A stretch of 64,000 nucleotides of DNA from assembly GCA_965153455.1 (NCBI GenBank), contig OZ234495.1, forward strand, positions 22,626,875-22,690,874, in the 5' to 3' direction. This document shows positions 24,005-36,519 of the stretch, one piece after another. The first letter of the stretch is position 1; each line of letters opens with the position of its first letter. Source of the stretch: Sphagnum compactum (taxonomy: Eukaryota; Bryophyta; Sphagnopsida; Sphagnales). The translations under genes were made by a program, and so were the position numbers. Below the pieces are notes generated by a model that did not search any database, was not told the origin of the DNA, and was given only the letters and a program-made list of their open reading frames with translations.

Positions 24005-24960
24005 ACTAAAATGTTGTTGCTAAATGAAAAGTTGTTACCACAACAAACCATAGTCCCAGATATTCTAATGAGCAATAAAGCAAATATTCAAGAGAGTAAT
24101 AAAGCACACCAAAGAATCTAGAAAATACAATTTGTTTTCCATGTTTTTCGATGATAAGGTGTTGTTTGTTTTTTTTTTCATAATGTATTTTGGAGGTTGA
24201 AAATGGATGAGAGGTTCCAGAAAATTTTCTCCACATCACATATAATTTGTACAACAAAGCTATGAAATTTCTTTTGATTATAATAATCTAACACTATAGG
24301 AATATACTTTTTACTTGGTCTTTCAGCTAATGGTATGTAAGTACGATCAATGGCACCACATGTGTTTGGCAAACCTATGACCTCCTGAAATTAATGAATG
24401 GTCCCTAATAGTCACTATCTAAAATGTGTGTTTATGTACTTGCAAAAAAAATTGTTTTTGTCATAAAAGCCATCACAAACTATATTCACATATTTTCGAA
24501 TAGTAGATGCACCAACATCAAACCTATTTGGCATATGTTTAAAACTAAACCAATGAGAAAACCTATCCAACACAACTACAACAACCTTCTTAATATTTAG
24601 TTGCGACCTCACTATGTTTAAAACGCTTTAATTTCAAGAAGGAAAATAGTTCTTCAACTAAATTATTGAAAGCGTCAAAAAACATTATATAATGCATAAA
24701 ATATTTCCTATCCTTCATATCTAATGTTTTCAACTTTTTTTTCGTGAGTTTTTTGTTTAATCCAAAACATGTAAGAAGAATAATTTTTCCTTTTATTTGA
24801 CATAGCAAACAAAATTGGATCCACATCAAAACATGATGATGCATTTCGATACAAAATTTTTGTAACTTGTGAGATATGGGAGATATAATTCCTTAAGGTA
24901 ATTGAAAATACCATAAAATTCAATATAACCTTCCCAATAAACATTTGATCCATATTGACA
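24005..24960 (-). mobile_element. Decayed PIF/Harbinger-type DDE transposase
   Basis: Four minus-strand frames, in order, cover parts of a plant Harbinger nuclease. They are an N-terminal segment (24844-24590; ...MHYIMFFDAFNNLVEEL), the helix-turn-helix region (24612-24415; FKHMPNRFDVGASTIRKYV), and the start of the DDE domain (24372-24178; LPNTCGAIDRTYIPLAERPS, then KYIPIVLDYYNQKKFHSFVV). The canonical IDGTH motif reads IDRTY here. The frames are broken by stops and shifts, and the rest of the catalytic domain (second Asp and Glu) is missing beyond about 24180. It is therefore inactive. Family assignment rests on the HTH and first-Asp motifs, which are distinctive. Confidence 0.75.
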
Positions 24961-24999
24961 ATGTCTTTTGAAAAAACTTATAATAACCATATTATAAAA

Positions 25000-26100
25000 C
25001 ACACTCACAATGAAAACCCAAATTAAAAAAATTCACACCAAAATAGGAGTCCAAGAATATGTTATGAAAGCCTTAGCAAAAAAAAGATTTGGAAAAAAAA
25101 ATGACACCCACATGAACAAGAAAAAGAAAGAAAAAATCTTCTCATTTAGAACTATGTACTCAATGTGTTTTGAGTCTCTGGAGATTTTGGAAGCCTTGTT
25201 GTTTTGGAACTCTTTAGTTTCTACAAGCACTAGTACGTAAAAAGTGCATTGTGTAAAAAAATCCCACCAAGGATTCTTAGTCATTGGTTGATGAAAGGGC
25301 TGATGGGCACCTAAGGTCATCTTCATTTGCCTAGCTAAATGAGGACCACTTCAACTACATCACCAAAAAAATCTTTAAAAACATAGATTTTTAATGTTCA
25401 TCAATGCAAAAAATAGACCAAACTCGTGAGTGTTCACACATTAAATGTTAATTTTAGGTCACATATGATCATGTAATGGATAAGAATATTGTAGATTAAG
25501 TATGACAAAATAACCCATCAAGCACTTGTAAACGAACATTAATATCATGTCTACATATGCAAACATGGAAAGGTCTAAATTGTATTAACTTGTCATCTTC
25601 AAATCAAAGTCTTTTGGCTAAGAAATCTTGAACATGCTAAGTTACAAAGATTTTTCTCCCTCCTCCCATCCCACTTCAAAGAGCAAAAATAATGTTTTAA
25701 ATAAAGCAAACACAATAACGCATTACAAATTCAAGGTTTATCATTACACAACAAAAAATCTTTTTAAATTGTTTTTAACACTACATTGCAAATTCAAGGC
25801 ACATCACTACACAAGAAATCTTGGAAAATTATTATGAATAATCCACAACTAGACCAAAAGAAGATGTAACAAACACCATAAACGCAATATATACACATAG
25901 CAAACACAACAACAAGCACAATAAAATTAGCAATGATGGAATTATTCAACACCACCATCTTGGAGGTTGACAACACCACTAATTCCCAAGAACATAAGAA
26001 CATCCACTATTACACACAATTGTATTGAATAAAAACCAATCAAATTTTCCTTCAATTTATAAGAACTTGTAATTGGTTAAAAATCATCTTGCAGGCGGAA
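25000..26100. other. AT-rich DNA beside the transposase remnant
   Basis: No gene is recognised. The segment may include the 5' end of the Harbinger element, whose terminal repeats I could not define. The short frames here (for example 25033-25326 on the minus strand) show no known domain. Confidence 0.35.
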
Positions 26101-26103
26101 GCA

Positions 26104-26694
26104 CACTAAGGTGGAGTACACAGTCCTGTCACAACTTGTTGGATTATCAATCATGGGCCATGGAACAAAACATTAAAAAATAATATGTGAAAAGAACTCA
26201 AAAAATTAATATTACATGCGATATGATCACATTGTATGAATTTTATGAAATAGATTTTGAGTTACCATAACCTATTGGACTTTTGAAATGTGATGGTATT
26301 TGACATACCGTCACAATCCATATCATGTGATTATGGACTCATTATATGTACTAAAATGTTTAGTTCAATAAAATTTTTGACATAAAAAGTAATGGGATGT
26401 CATTGATACAAAGGAAAATGATTTTGAAAGATTTTGAAAACCATAAATTGAAATATACAATGAAATATGAATTTTTTTATAAAGTCATTTATTCATTTGA
26501 ATTAATAATTCAATTTCTCATTTTTTAAATGTAATTTTTTGATACAATTATCTACAATTGACAAAGTCTATAAGTAAAAACAATTGTTTAGCCTTGCCAT
26601 ATGACTTGGGTAATATAATTTATTTGTAAAATAAATTTTTTATTTTAACACTAAAATGGACTCCACATATACTAGAAAGTACTCCACCTTAGTA
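26104..26694. mobile_element. Non-autonomous element with 15-bp terminal inverted repeats
   Basis: The sequence actaaggtggagtac at 26105-26119 is exactly inverted as gtactccaccttagt at 26679-26693. They enclose about 590 bases of strongly AT-rich, non-coding DNA. The left end reads CACTAAGG, reminiscent of CACTA termini; the right end reads TACTAAGG when inverted. I see no convincing target-site duplication. A MITE-like derivative of a cut-and-paste DNA transposon is the best reading. Confidence 0.5.
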
Positions 26695-26699
26695 GTTTT

Positions 26700-28480
26700 T
26701 CACCCATGCATTAATATCAATCAATATTATTCAAAATTTCCATTTATGGGTCAAACTCAAAACACAAACCCAATCTTTCATTAATCCTTGTTAAAAGAAA
26801 TTTACTTTCACAAAAACATGTGGTGATTAGTTATTAGTTAGGTGAAAATTTTGAATCTTGATTCAAAAAATTCAAAATTGGCCTAGAATTGTAGAGGTTT
26901 TGCACACATTGGGGTCAATTGCACCCTAGGTCAATTTCTATAGACATCTTTTGATAGTATGGAGGCTAATTTGGCACCATTGCATCACAATGTCATTTTA
27001 AATTTTTTTTGTTTGGGTTTCTTGTGAACCATCGTGAGGGATTCCTTCATGCCAATTTAGTTTAAGAACATGGCCCACAACATACATTAATTTAGAATTT
27101 TCAAAGTGTAGAAATTCATTTTTGTTTTAGGACATTTGGACTCCAACAAGTTTTCTTACTTTGGTATGTAATTGAGATTGAAGTTGTTTTCATCAATTTT
27201 TGAATTTTTATTTATTTATTATCTTTGTGTACGTGTACACATTAAGGTTGTTTTTGAAGTGATTTTTTGTTTTAATTTTCTTGAATTTGTCTTTGTATGA
27301 TGTAAAATATAAATGTATTATTTGATAAAAGTATGATTTTAGGTTTAGGGTTTTTAATCAAAATTTTGATTTTTTTGGTCTATTTTACAATCTTTGTGCA
27401 TGTACATGTTAGGTATGTATTAAATTGAATTTGAATTCAAAACAATAATAGCTGGAAAATGAATGGTACTTCGAACTCCAAGAATCAAACCTACTCGAAT
27501 CAATTTTCGCCTCTTATGATAATTAATTCTCAAAATTTCAACACAATGAAAAAAAAGAAAAATACCAATAACACAATGTCAACCATCATTGAATTCATTG
27601 CAAACACCAACTATGAAAATCAAACATGAATAATTAAAACTTGTTGTTGCAAGCTCTACACTCACAAAACCAAAGAACACAAAATATTAAAAACCCAAAA
27701 AATCAAAAAGTTCAAAATGCTAAAATTCAAAAGACAAACTAAACCCTAAAATTGAATATCTTGTAAAAACATTTAAACCCTAATTCCAGAGACAATGTTT
27801 CATTGGAACTGGTTTATGTAGGATGGTATTTTTGGTGATCATCATTGTGACAATTTCAGAGCCATTCTAGATTGTCATAGATCAAATTTCATTTTTAAAT
27901 CATTTCTTGTTGTTTGTTTTGCATCCTTTCAATGTTTTTGTCTATTTGTATCTTGTTGTGAATTTATTTAATGAATCAGACTTTTGTTGACAAGAATGAA
28001 AACAAATATTAATAAAACAAAATGACATATAAGGATATTTATAGAATTTTATCTTTTGAAAAGACAAAATTAATACAAAAAAATAATTATGTCCAAAAAA
28101 AATTTAAACATTGTCACTGGTAGTGCGAAGCAGCGTGGAGCCCAAATATGGTAAAAAGGGGTTCTAATATTTACCCCTCCTAAATAAAAAAGATTACAAG
28201 AAACCTCTCCCTCACAGACAGAGCCAACAAACACTGCCCTAATTCCTAGTTCCTTGCCCTGAACGTAACCACCTCAGACCAGAATTGGTGACTTGCACAA
28301 GCTCCAAAACCACTGTACAGTGACAGAGAAAAGTGACAAGACTCGTTGATGAGATTGCCATCAACTATCTCCAGCAACAGAGATTGTGAGGTTACTGGAA
28401 CTGTTACCATCCACGCATGCCAGACTTGGGAGTTTGAAGTTGTCAATGGTGATGGTACAGGGAATTAGGTCACTTGGATC
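26700..28480. other. AT-rich intergenic DNA
   Basis: No gene, structural RNA or clear repeat was found. Frames are short and broken. The end of this stretch (from about 28100) becomes less AT-rich as the GET2 promoter region is approached. Confidence 0.4.
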
Positions 28481-28494
28481 CCAGAAGAGTGGGA

Positions 28495-28690
28495 GAATCT
28501 GGATGTGCACGACTGTGTTTTGACAGCACCCATGAGAGCAGAATCCAGATTTGCATGACTGTGTTTTGAGAGCACCCATGAGAGCAGACCCGGATGTGCA
28601 TGACTATTTTTTGAGAGCACCCATAAGTGCAGAATCCGGATGTGCATGACTTTGTTTTGAGAGCACCCATGAGAGCAGAATCCCTAATTG
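28495..28690 (+). repeat. Minisatellite of a ~46-bp unit upstream of GET2
   Basis: Four near-identical head-to-tail units begin at about 28495, 28541, 28587 and 28632. Each has the form gaatcc-gatgtgcatgact, then gtgttttgagagcaccc, then atgagagca. A decaying fifth copy starts at 28678. The array ends about 110 bases before the GET2 start codon, so it lies in the promoter or 5' leader. Confidence 0.75.
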
Positions 28691-28797
28691 CGTAGCTGTC
28701 GTTTTTTGGTGCACACTCACAAGTGTTGAAACTGTTGTTGTATGTGCTTGGCTGTCTGTGTGTTTTTTTTGAACACCCACAACAGCAGAACGCAGCC

Positions 28798-30226
28798 ATG
28801 GAGGGCGCTGTGGATAGTGCGATGAACAACAAGAGCAGTAGTGGCAGCATGAGCCAGAAGGAAGCGAGGGAGGCCAGGAGGCGCAAGATACTGGAACGAG
28901 GATCTGATCGCTTGGCCTTCATTACCGGGGAAATCAAGTCCATTCCTCCGACCTCACCGTCTTCGCAATCACGAGACTTTCCGGCCCCAGTTAGAACGGG
29001 CGACACTGGCCTCAAGTCCCTTTCGAGCGCAGAGCCCAGATCTGCTGGTCAGTGGCTCCATCTTTTTTTTTTTTGCTGAATCTCTGATTTTTGGAAAATC
29101 GCTGACAGAAATGTACGCTTTTTTAAAGCATATCTTGAACTAGAATCTTGACCTGTATATTTCTTGCAGTCTTGAGATGGAATTGCCTGCAGAAGACAGC
29201 ATCCGAGAAATCGTACAGCATCCGCTGTGAACCTAAACTTCTGACCTAATCATCTTCAGATGATTCTCTGAAATATCTGCCTGTAATTCTTACAAGCTCT
29301 TGGATTTAGGGTTTAGTTTAGGTGCGAGGATTAGTTTGACAGCTTCCTGCGAGACAATTCTTTGTGTATGTGCCAGTGCCTGTTTCCTTTTGTTTGTTTC
29401 CTGCTAAGAATGTTACGGAACACTCCGAATTTGTGCTTTACAGATGGAGTATTGGTGAAAATCAGGCTGAAGAAAGGGGGGGTGGGCAGGGGCTAAGAAG
29501 AAACCTAAAGCTCTCTCTTTCCATATGTGCTTTGCAGATTCTCCTGAAGGAGTAAGTGATCTGGTGGACATGCCAGTAATTCCTAGTAGTAATTTGCAAC
29601 CTGAGGTGCTTGCACTTGACACAAATGCAAGAAAGTTGACATCTCCAACACTGGAACCAAGTATCAATCCTTCACTCTCAACACACAATAATGATGGCAT
29701 CACAGAGGGCATGTTGGCAGGCTCCAGTGTTTCAGTTGCAAAGCCAGGTTTTTCTCTGGTTAATCTAGGTCATTCAATTGACAGCACTCAAGTTGCCCGG
29801 GTGATGTTTTCTCTCTCATTTGCCCTCCTGCTAGTATTCCATTGGGCATTAAGAGAATGTGAGCATCCTTGGGGAGATTATTTGAACACTTGGATTACCT
29901 CATGGCCCATTGCAACTGTGATAGTCACAGATATTGCAGTTGCCCTTGCTGCCTTGCTGCTCGGATTTGTGAAAGTTGCATCCAGTGAAAAGAAAGAGGA
30001 GAAGACCGCTGGCAGAGGAGGGTTGGCAGTATTCAGAGATGTTCAATTTGCACAGGCTTTGGCAGTTGGAACTCAACTGGAGTGGGCACTAGACCTCAGT
30101 CTGGTGGCAATGAAGTCTTGTAGGTCTCTGTTCCTTGATTGCTGCATTTACTTTGTAACTCTTGTCTCTGCTGCTTCCATTGTACAGTTTTGGCTTCCAT
30201 CAATTTGCAAACTATTGCACCACTAA
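28798..30226 (+). CDS. GET2: GET2-like receptor subunit for tail-anchored protein insertion (two exons)
   Basis: Predicted ER membrane protein of 312 residues, the plant equivalent of yeast GET2/animal CAML. With GET1 it receives tail-anchored proteins from the GET3 ATPase. Exon 1 is 28798-29047 and exon 2 is 29538-30226. The donor is GCTG|GTCAGT and the acceptor CTTTGCAG|ATTCT, phase 1, giving an Asp codon at the junction. The N-terminal signature is present: EARRRKILERGSDRLAFITG at about residues 25-44, the positively charged cluster that contacts GET3. After a Ser/Pro-rich linker come three hydrophobic spans: VARVMFSLSFALLLVFHWAL, WPIATVIVTDIAVALAALLL and LFLDCCIYFVTLVSAASIVQ. This matches the family architecture. 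The start is the first ATG of the frame after the minisatellite leader, with the motif properly spaced. Confidence 0.88.
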
Positions 30227-30229
30227 TAG

Positions 30230-32990
30230 ATTTTGATCAACTCCTAATTCCAAAATCATGAAAATGCCCACCATCTGTTTTATGTCTGCTTCTGTATGTG
30301 CAACCTGCTGTGTATCATGTTGATTTACTGTCTGTTAAAGTAGCAGTTCAGTGAGGTGAATAGATTTGTCGTCAGATTATTCATGTAACGCAAGAAAGTT
30401 ATGTACTTTTGAAGGCTCTCTGTGATTTCACGCCATACCCAATTTTTGAGTTGTACCATTATAACTTTGTCTCTCTCGCTCATTCTATCAAAGAGGGTGT
30501 TTGGCAACAAGTGTCCTCCCGTCATCTTACGATGGGATCTTTGGCAAGAAAAGTGAGGTAATACTTCAACCCTCTCATATTCCAGTACAATTCCTTGGAT
30601 CTGCAAGAGGGGGTGGTTATCAATGAGTCTGCCCTGCTTTCAAGCTTGCAGCAACAATCATCTATGGAAATACAGTCAGTCTTGATGACTACTGTGAAGT
30701 GAAGGTTCAATAAACTTGCAGTTGTGAAAGCCGCAGCAGTTGAGAACGTGCTACATAGTAATTTGGTCTTTCATTCTGGACATAATCAACATTGCTCAGC
30801 CAAAGCAGCAAATGTCTGCGACTCAAGACTAGACCCCAGCTGCAGCCGTGGATCCCTACCCTACTTTCACCTACAGATCAATTCATGGCAGCAGGGATTC
30901 TTGAAACCAAAAGTTCCTATGTTTAGGGCCTCATATACAAGATTCAAGGTTTCAGGGTTTTAACTGAAACCCTTCTTGATAATGGAAGGGAGGCCAAGCT
31001 TACATGGGTAGTATTGCAGTACCACAGTATTTTGTAAGTGTCTCTCCAACATCTGAAATTCTGAACCTGTGATAACATCCAGCACAAAAAACAGAAACAC
31101 TGCCTACTTTGTGTACAGATTTAGGAAACAGCCAAGCATATCAATTGCATAGTAGAACACCCAGTAAGAGTTGCAAAGCGCTTAACCTCAATACCGGTTC
31201 TCTCAATTCTTCTGCAGAACACTCTGCGGAAGCCCTTGTGAACATGTTGTACATGCTCTGTGATTCTATCTAGTACCTCATGAAGCTAATTTCTACCCCA
31301 ACTAACCTGCCGTGGAGCTTTCTGTTGCAAAACCTCAGCCACAAATTCTTGCTCATAAGGGATCTGCACATAAGATGCATTAAAGAGGAAGAGCATGTCA
31401 GCATAAATGCTGTCAAGGCACACCTCATGCAATCCAACAGAATGAAGAGAAAATGTGAATGCCAACCAATACAGAGCTGACTTCACTCTGTTGCACAGCC
31501 TGTGTTACCTCATTGTCCACTGTGCCAATCACCTGGATGATGGTCTCCAGTAGCATGCCAGTGACCACAGGAAGCACAAAAAGTGATGCCATGCTTGCTC
31601 CATACAGGACCACCCTCTAGTGTAGTTCTTATAGAGATTTCTCAATTCTTATGAGAGTTGTTCTTATAGAGACAGTTTTCCCGTTCTTACTCTTATGCGA
31701 TGGTGCTTAAACTGCAAGCTTGGCAAAACGTATAAATTCTGAATATTCCCAGGTCTTTCCTCCTCTTGATCAGGGTGCTTTTCCTTACTCGTGGGATAAA
31801 ATAACTGAACTCGACACGCTTGCTAGCTACAATCAACCCGTTTCATAAAGCATTTGCCTATGTGTTTTGAGCATAGATTCATGACAGTTTAGAAGGCATA
31901 ATTTGACAAGCACAAGGTGAGCCCCCTTATTTAGGCACCTAGTGCTCCATGCATAGTCACAAACTCCTTTACAAAGGCACCTTACTGTCTGTGTGTCGGA
32001 ACCTTGCTTAACCATATTGATCTGTCAGAGATTAAAATTGGAGGGCTCCTTAAATCCATAACATTCCCTCCTGACACTAGAGGTCATATTCCATTTCTGG
32101 GCAGGCTTGTAAGGGTCCACCATTTTTTCTTTGCTGGATAAGTAGGATCTCGGCCGCTAGATATGGAAAACAAAGGCTGATACATCATTATGCACAGTAA
32201 GGTCCTTGGACAGGGCGTTACCAGAATTTGACACCTTCCCTGGACTGTTGCCTCTGGCTCGCACCTTATACTGGTAACAACGGCCTTACCCTACCATGTA
32301 ACAACCTCAGAGAATTTAGCCTTTGTTATTTGAGGGACTTTTCTGGACACAAATTTCTGCTCTAGACTGCACCAGTACTACGGTGGGTTGTTAAAATACT
32401 GGGAACCAACCACTAGCCTACTAGGCAACCTTTTTCGAAAAAAAGGTACTAGCCTACCTGGTGAGCCAAACATGAAACTAAAAATTTGAAATTTTTTGAT
32501 TTTGGGGGTTTTCAGTTCTCAGAAGTGAAGAAAAACAGTAAAAGTCGCCCAGTTCACATATGTGGTTTTCATTGTGTAGCCAAACATATATAAGAATAAT
32601 TAAAGATTTGAACTTTACTTCTTGTTTATGACCAAATTTGACTAAATCTTCCTAGGATGATCGCCCACTGTTTCTTCAGCTTCCAATGCATGGTCGGCAC
32701 TTTAGGTACTCACAGGAATTCCGAAAAAACACTGCTATTAGCAACTCTTGGGCAATGGGTGCCGGCTTTAGTTTCCTTTTTGGCTTTCGATCTCAAAACA
32801 CCAATCTTGGATTCTAGCTACTATCCTACTAGCTACTGTTGGGCAAGAAATGAGCTTCACTAAATTTGATGTTTTCTGAGCTGTGATTTTCTTCTGAAAA
32901 ATTTCTTCTGCTTCTTGTGGGGTGGATAGAAAGAAAGAAAACAGTGGCAGGAGCTTTAGCTGACATGGGGTATGGAAGGTAGCACACACT
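30230..32990. other. Intergenic region, no gene supported
   Basis: GET2 3' UTR followed by non-coding DNA. On the minus strand two overlapping frames (31613-31425 and 31486-31286) and some splice-like sites give a protein-like texture but no recognisable domain, so I do not call a gene. Confidence 0.35.
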
Positions 32991-32992
32991 CT

Positions 32993-33235
32993 TACAAAAG
33001 GGGCCTTTGCTTGAATGTGCTGATTAGTAAGACCCAATTACAAAAGGAGCTTTTGCTTGTATGTGGTGATTAATAAGATCCAATTAGGGTGATTATTGTA
33101 TTCTTAATCTATGGTGATTAGTAGGACCCAATTAATGATGAGGGTGATTTTTATCCCCTTAAATTTTGGTGATTAGTTAGACCCAATTAGGGTGATTCTT
33201 ATGCCCTTAATCTGTGCTGCTACTTTTAACTAATC
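32993..33235 (+). repeat. Imperfect tandem repeats
   Basis: Two nested patterns. First, a 46-base unit (acaaaagg-gc-tttgcttg, then atgtg-tgattagtaagac) occurs twice from 32993 to about 33084. Then come about three units of a longer pattern, ggtgattagt-agacccaatt followed by agggtgatt-tt-t-ccctta, to about 33235. No coding potential is seen. Confidence 0.6.
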
Positions 33236-34471
33236 TTGTCACTTGATGCTACTAATCATCACTAATAGGTCTGTGAGCAAGTCTGACAACAGCATGAGCA
33301 GACCAACTTCCTGAATTGGCGCAGCAGAAGACCCTTTGGATAAAATATATGGTAGAATTTAGAAAGGAATGATACTGTTTTTTTAACAAAGTCCCTGGTC
33401 TCAGTATCAGGTGGAGTCTAGTGTGGAGTTACCTCCTCGACCATGGCAGGATTGCTTGGAAGGAAGTCTGGTCAAGATACACATGACTCTGGAAAGAGAA
33501 GCTGCCCTGCTTTGGGACTTTGATTGGCTTTGGGGTGCTAGAAATGTTATTTGTTTTAGAGTGGTCATGAATGTTACATGGAGCCTCCAACGATCTTAGT
33601 TTGGGGTTGTCAAGTGTGATTGCTCCCTCCTTGGGTGATGGCCCTTGGTTCTGGTTGACTGGGGTAAAATGACAATCACATTGGGAGTTACATCTCAACG
33701 GTGGTGGATGAAGGTCCTCATCTGATTTTGTCCCTCAAAAGTCTTTTGGATTCAGGCTGGCGCCAATGGTTGTTCCCTGTGGATTTAGTCCCCCAAGAGC
33801 CTTTTTGGTTCATTACATTCGCAGTGGCTATTCTCTGTTGGGAATGCAACGAACCAAAAAGGCTCCAATTAAGTGTACCTATATATATATGAAAGACTAC
33901 CCTATGAACTAGGGACTGAGAGGGAGCAATAAGTCAAGATATGAATGTCGTCAATAACTTGACAGGCCCTGGGATAAAACTGTGTATCACTCTTTTTGGC
34001 CATGGTGAGAGACCCTGGAAATGGGTATGGCAATGCTCCTGTTGTGGAGGCAGCCTGTCTGGGCGGCCAACAATGCAGCTCCACAGGCGGCCACATCGCT
34101 TTTTATTTCAGATCCTAGTTGAGGTGTTGAAATGAACTGTAGAAAATTTCAGATCTTAATTGAGGTGTTGACACTGCTATTCTCAGGGATATTTGTGCTT
34201 GCTTGACATCTGCCAACAAATCTTTCATGCAGTGGGACAGCGTCGGCTGGAGTTTCTTGGGACAAACATGGACAAACTTGTGTTGGAGTCTCTGTTTGAG
34301 GTATGTTGAGGTATGTTGTATATTCCTGACTTATTATCGGACTTGTGAAAATATTTGGTCCTCACACACTTTCTGGTGTCTTACAAAGTGTAGAACCAAC
34401 CATCTTAGGGAATTTAGCCACATGTTACAGAGTGGAATGCTTTGTGGCTTCAAGTTGTTGCAGTTTTCTAG

Positions 34472-36516
34472 GTTGCTCAGCAGCTTGAGCAAATGGAGCA
34501 TGACCTTGATGATGTTGGTAGAGTTGCACAGGGTCTCAAAGTGAAAGTGGAGGCCCTTGACAGAGCTGAAAGTTCTCCAACCTGCCTTTGCGTCACATGG
34601 TAGCCATCCAAAACCTTCTAATTGCTAGGTGCAAAGCATGACAGCTGTGTGGTGACCTAACTCCATAGATGGTCTCTACATGCTGATGGTCACAATCCTT
34701 GCATATCAACAAAGGTTTGGGTTCTTGTCTGCAGAATATTTCCAATCGCAAAAAGGCTCAAGCATAGACCGCACATGAATGTCTATCACAACGTGAGCAA
34801 CCTAACCTTATACCATCAATACTTTAACTCCAAGATATAACTTTGAACCATTTGTTAGTACATCAATTGTGGGAGTGCACTGCACAGGTTGGCAGCCTGA
34901 AGCCTTGCATATTGTAAAGGAGACAAAACTTGTCTTAATGTTGCATTTGCTAGGGTGACAAAACTAACCTTTTCTACTCATTTTCAATACTTTGAAGAAA
35001 AAGCTGAAAGATCTTATGTTGGACTTCCAAATATTGCTATTGTCTTGTTTAGATGCACCTTTAATTTCTGATACTAAAACTGCAGTTGATGTCTATTTGT
35101 GTTGTTTACTCTTGGGGTTGAATTTTGGTGTGTCTCTGTCTGACTGAACTTTTCTAACATGGATATCTTCTCTCATGTGCTTCTTGCTGCATTCCTACAG
35201 GCTTTGAGGCAAAGATTTCAAGAGGAGTATCGGGAGGTGGTTGAACGACGTGTTTACACGTGAGATTGTTGGTTTTTTTCTCTTTATTAACTCAAACTAC
35301 TCTCCTCTCATGTAAACACTGCAACTATCCTCAGTGAGGGAAGCATATGTGCCAAAAAGGCCAGCATAGCTCAGGAAACATTAGCTTTTGCATCTGTAGA
35401 ACAGTTCATGGCCAATCATTTAATTGCATGGTGCTCCATGGGGCTCCTTGGAATTATTTTGTAATTCTTGTTATTTGGTATTCACCCCATGAGTGTAGCC
35501 CAATATCTTGGTAACTGAGGAAGGCCCTGTGGGGTGGTTTGGCTATGTGAACAGTTATGGTGTAGAAGTTGGATGAATCAGTTAGTACTCTAATCCACTC
35601 TTGTGCCTTCATCTTCAGTTGAACACCATGTTTGCATCACAGCTTCTATGGCATGCACTGATTTTGCTAGAACAGCTTTTAGCTCCTAAATTTGAGGTTT
35701 CACAGCAGGATTTGTCTCCCTGTTTGTTATAGTTTTGGTCAATTTGGAATTGGTGGGGAGAATTTATTGTTCCATCACACCTTTTAACATGTATAATGAT
35801 GCTCTCTGGACAGTGAAAATTATAAGGTGATTAAACAACTGATAGAATGGAGAGAGTGAACAATTTTTCCAAAGAACAATTCAGGAGCAGGGCCGTGGCC
35901 AGGTTTGCAACTTTTTCATTATCTATGTTGTGTGGGATCTGAATGGTTGCAGATTGTTTGAGGTTAGGATTGTGTTCATCTTCTTGATACAAACGTTACA
36001 CAGGTTAAGTATAATGCCTGTGGCACATGATAGTGGGTTGGGTGGGTTTGTCACAGTCAAACAATTTCAGTTCACATGACTGTCAAATTAGGAAAAGGCA
36101 CTGGGCATATAAGTTGTAAAGGATGAGTTATGAATACATGGTGAATGTGGGTTGCAAATATTGCACACAATCATTGAAATCCAGGAAAAGCATGATGCTA
36201 TCAGGGACATTGAGAAGAAGTTGTTGGAACTACATCAGGTCCTTCCATCCCTGTCCCAATAGTTTTTCAGCCTATTGACAATGTGTTTTCCCTTCCAAAG
36301 TTTCACAACAGTTATTTATATGGTGCACATAGTGTGCTCTGAGGATGTATATTGTATTTGCTTTGAGATAGTTGGGGCACTTAATTTTGATAATCCAAAA
36401 TCATTCTTTGATTTTGTATGGATGTTGTGGCAAGTCTTGGTGGAGCAAATTTTCCTAGATCTATGGCAATATTGGTTGAGGCACAAGGAGAGCTACTTGA
36501 CAATATTGAAACACAG
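34472..36516 (+). pseudogene. Decayed SYP1-type syntaxin (Qa-SNARE), introns retained
   Basis: Six exon remnants in correct order match a plant plasma-membrane/cell-plate syntaxin. They are 34472-34570 (VAQGLKVKVEALDRAE), 34735-34792 (NISNRK / GSSIDRT), 35201-35259 (ALRQRFQEEYREVVERRVYT), 35814-35902 (IKQLIE / NGESEQFFQRTIQEQGRGQ), 36157-36239 ([19 protein letters not shown]) and about 36448-36516 (MAILVEAQGELLDNIETQ). Disabling lesions are visible. An in-frame TGA sits where DRTR is expected in exon 2. There is a 2-base-type frameshift after QLIE in exon 4 and another frameshift before MAILVEAQ in exon 6. Acceptors read CAA instead of CAG before exons 5 and 6. The N-terminal exon(s) and the C-terminal SNARE end and membrane anchor were not found. 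Retained introns show it is a decayed gene copy, not a processed one. Confidence 0.82.
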
Positions 36517-36519
36517 TTT

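Noticed and set aside
31160-31620. Protein-like minus-strand frames with plausible splice sites
   Set aside because: Two overlapping frames read as a hydrophobic then a mixed segment (for example LFVLPVVTGMLLETIIQVIG), but no domain is recognisable. They need a frameshift to join, and each is no longer than chance frames nearby.
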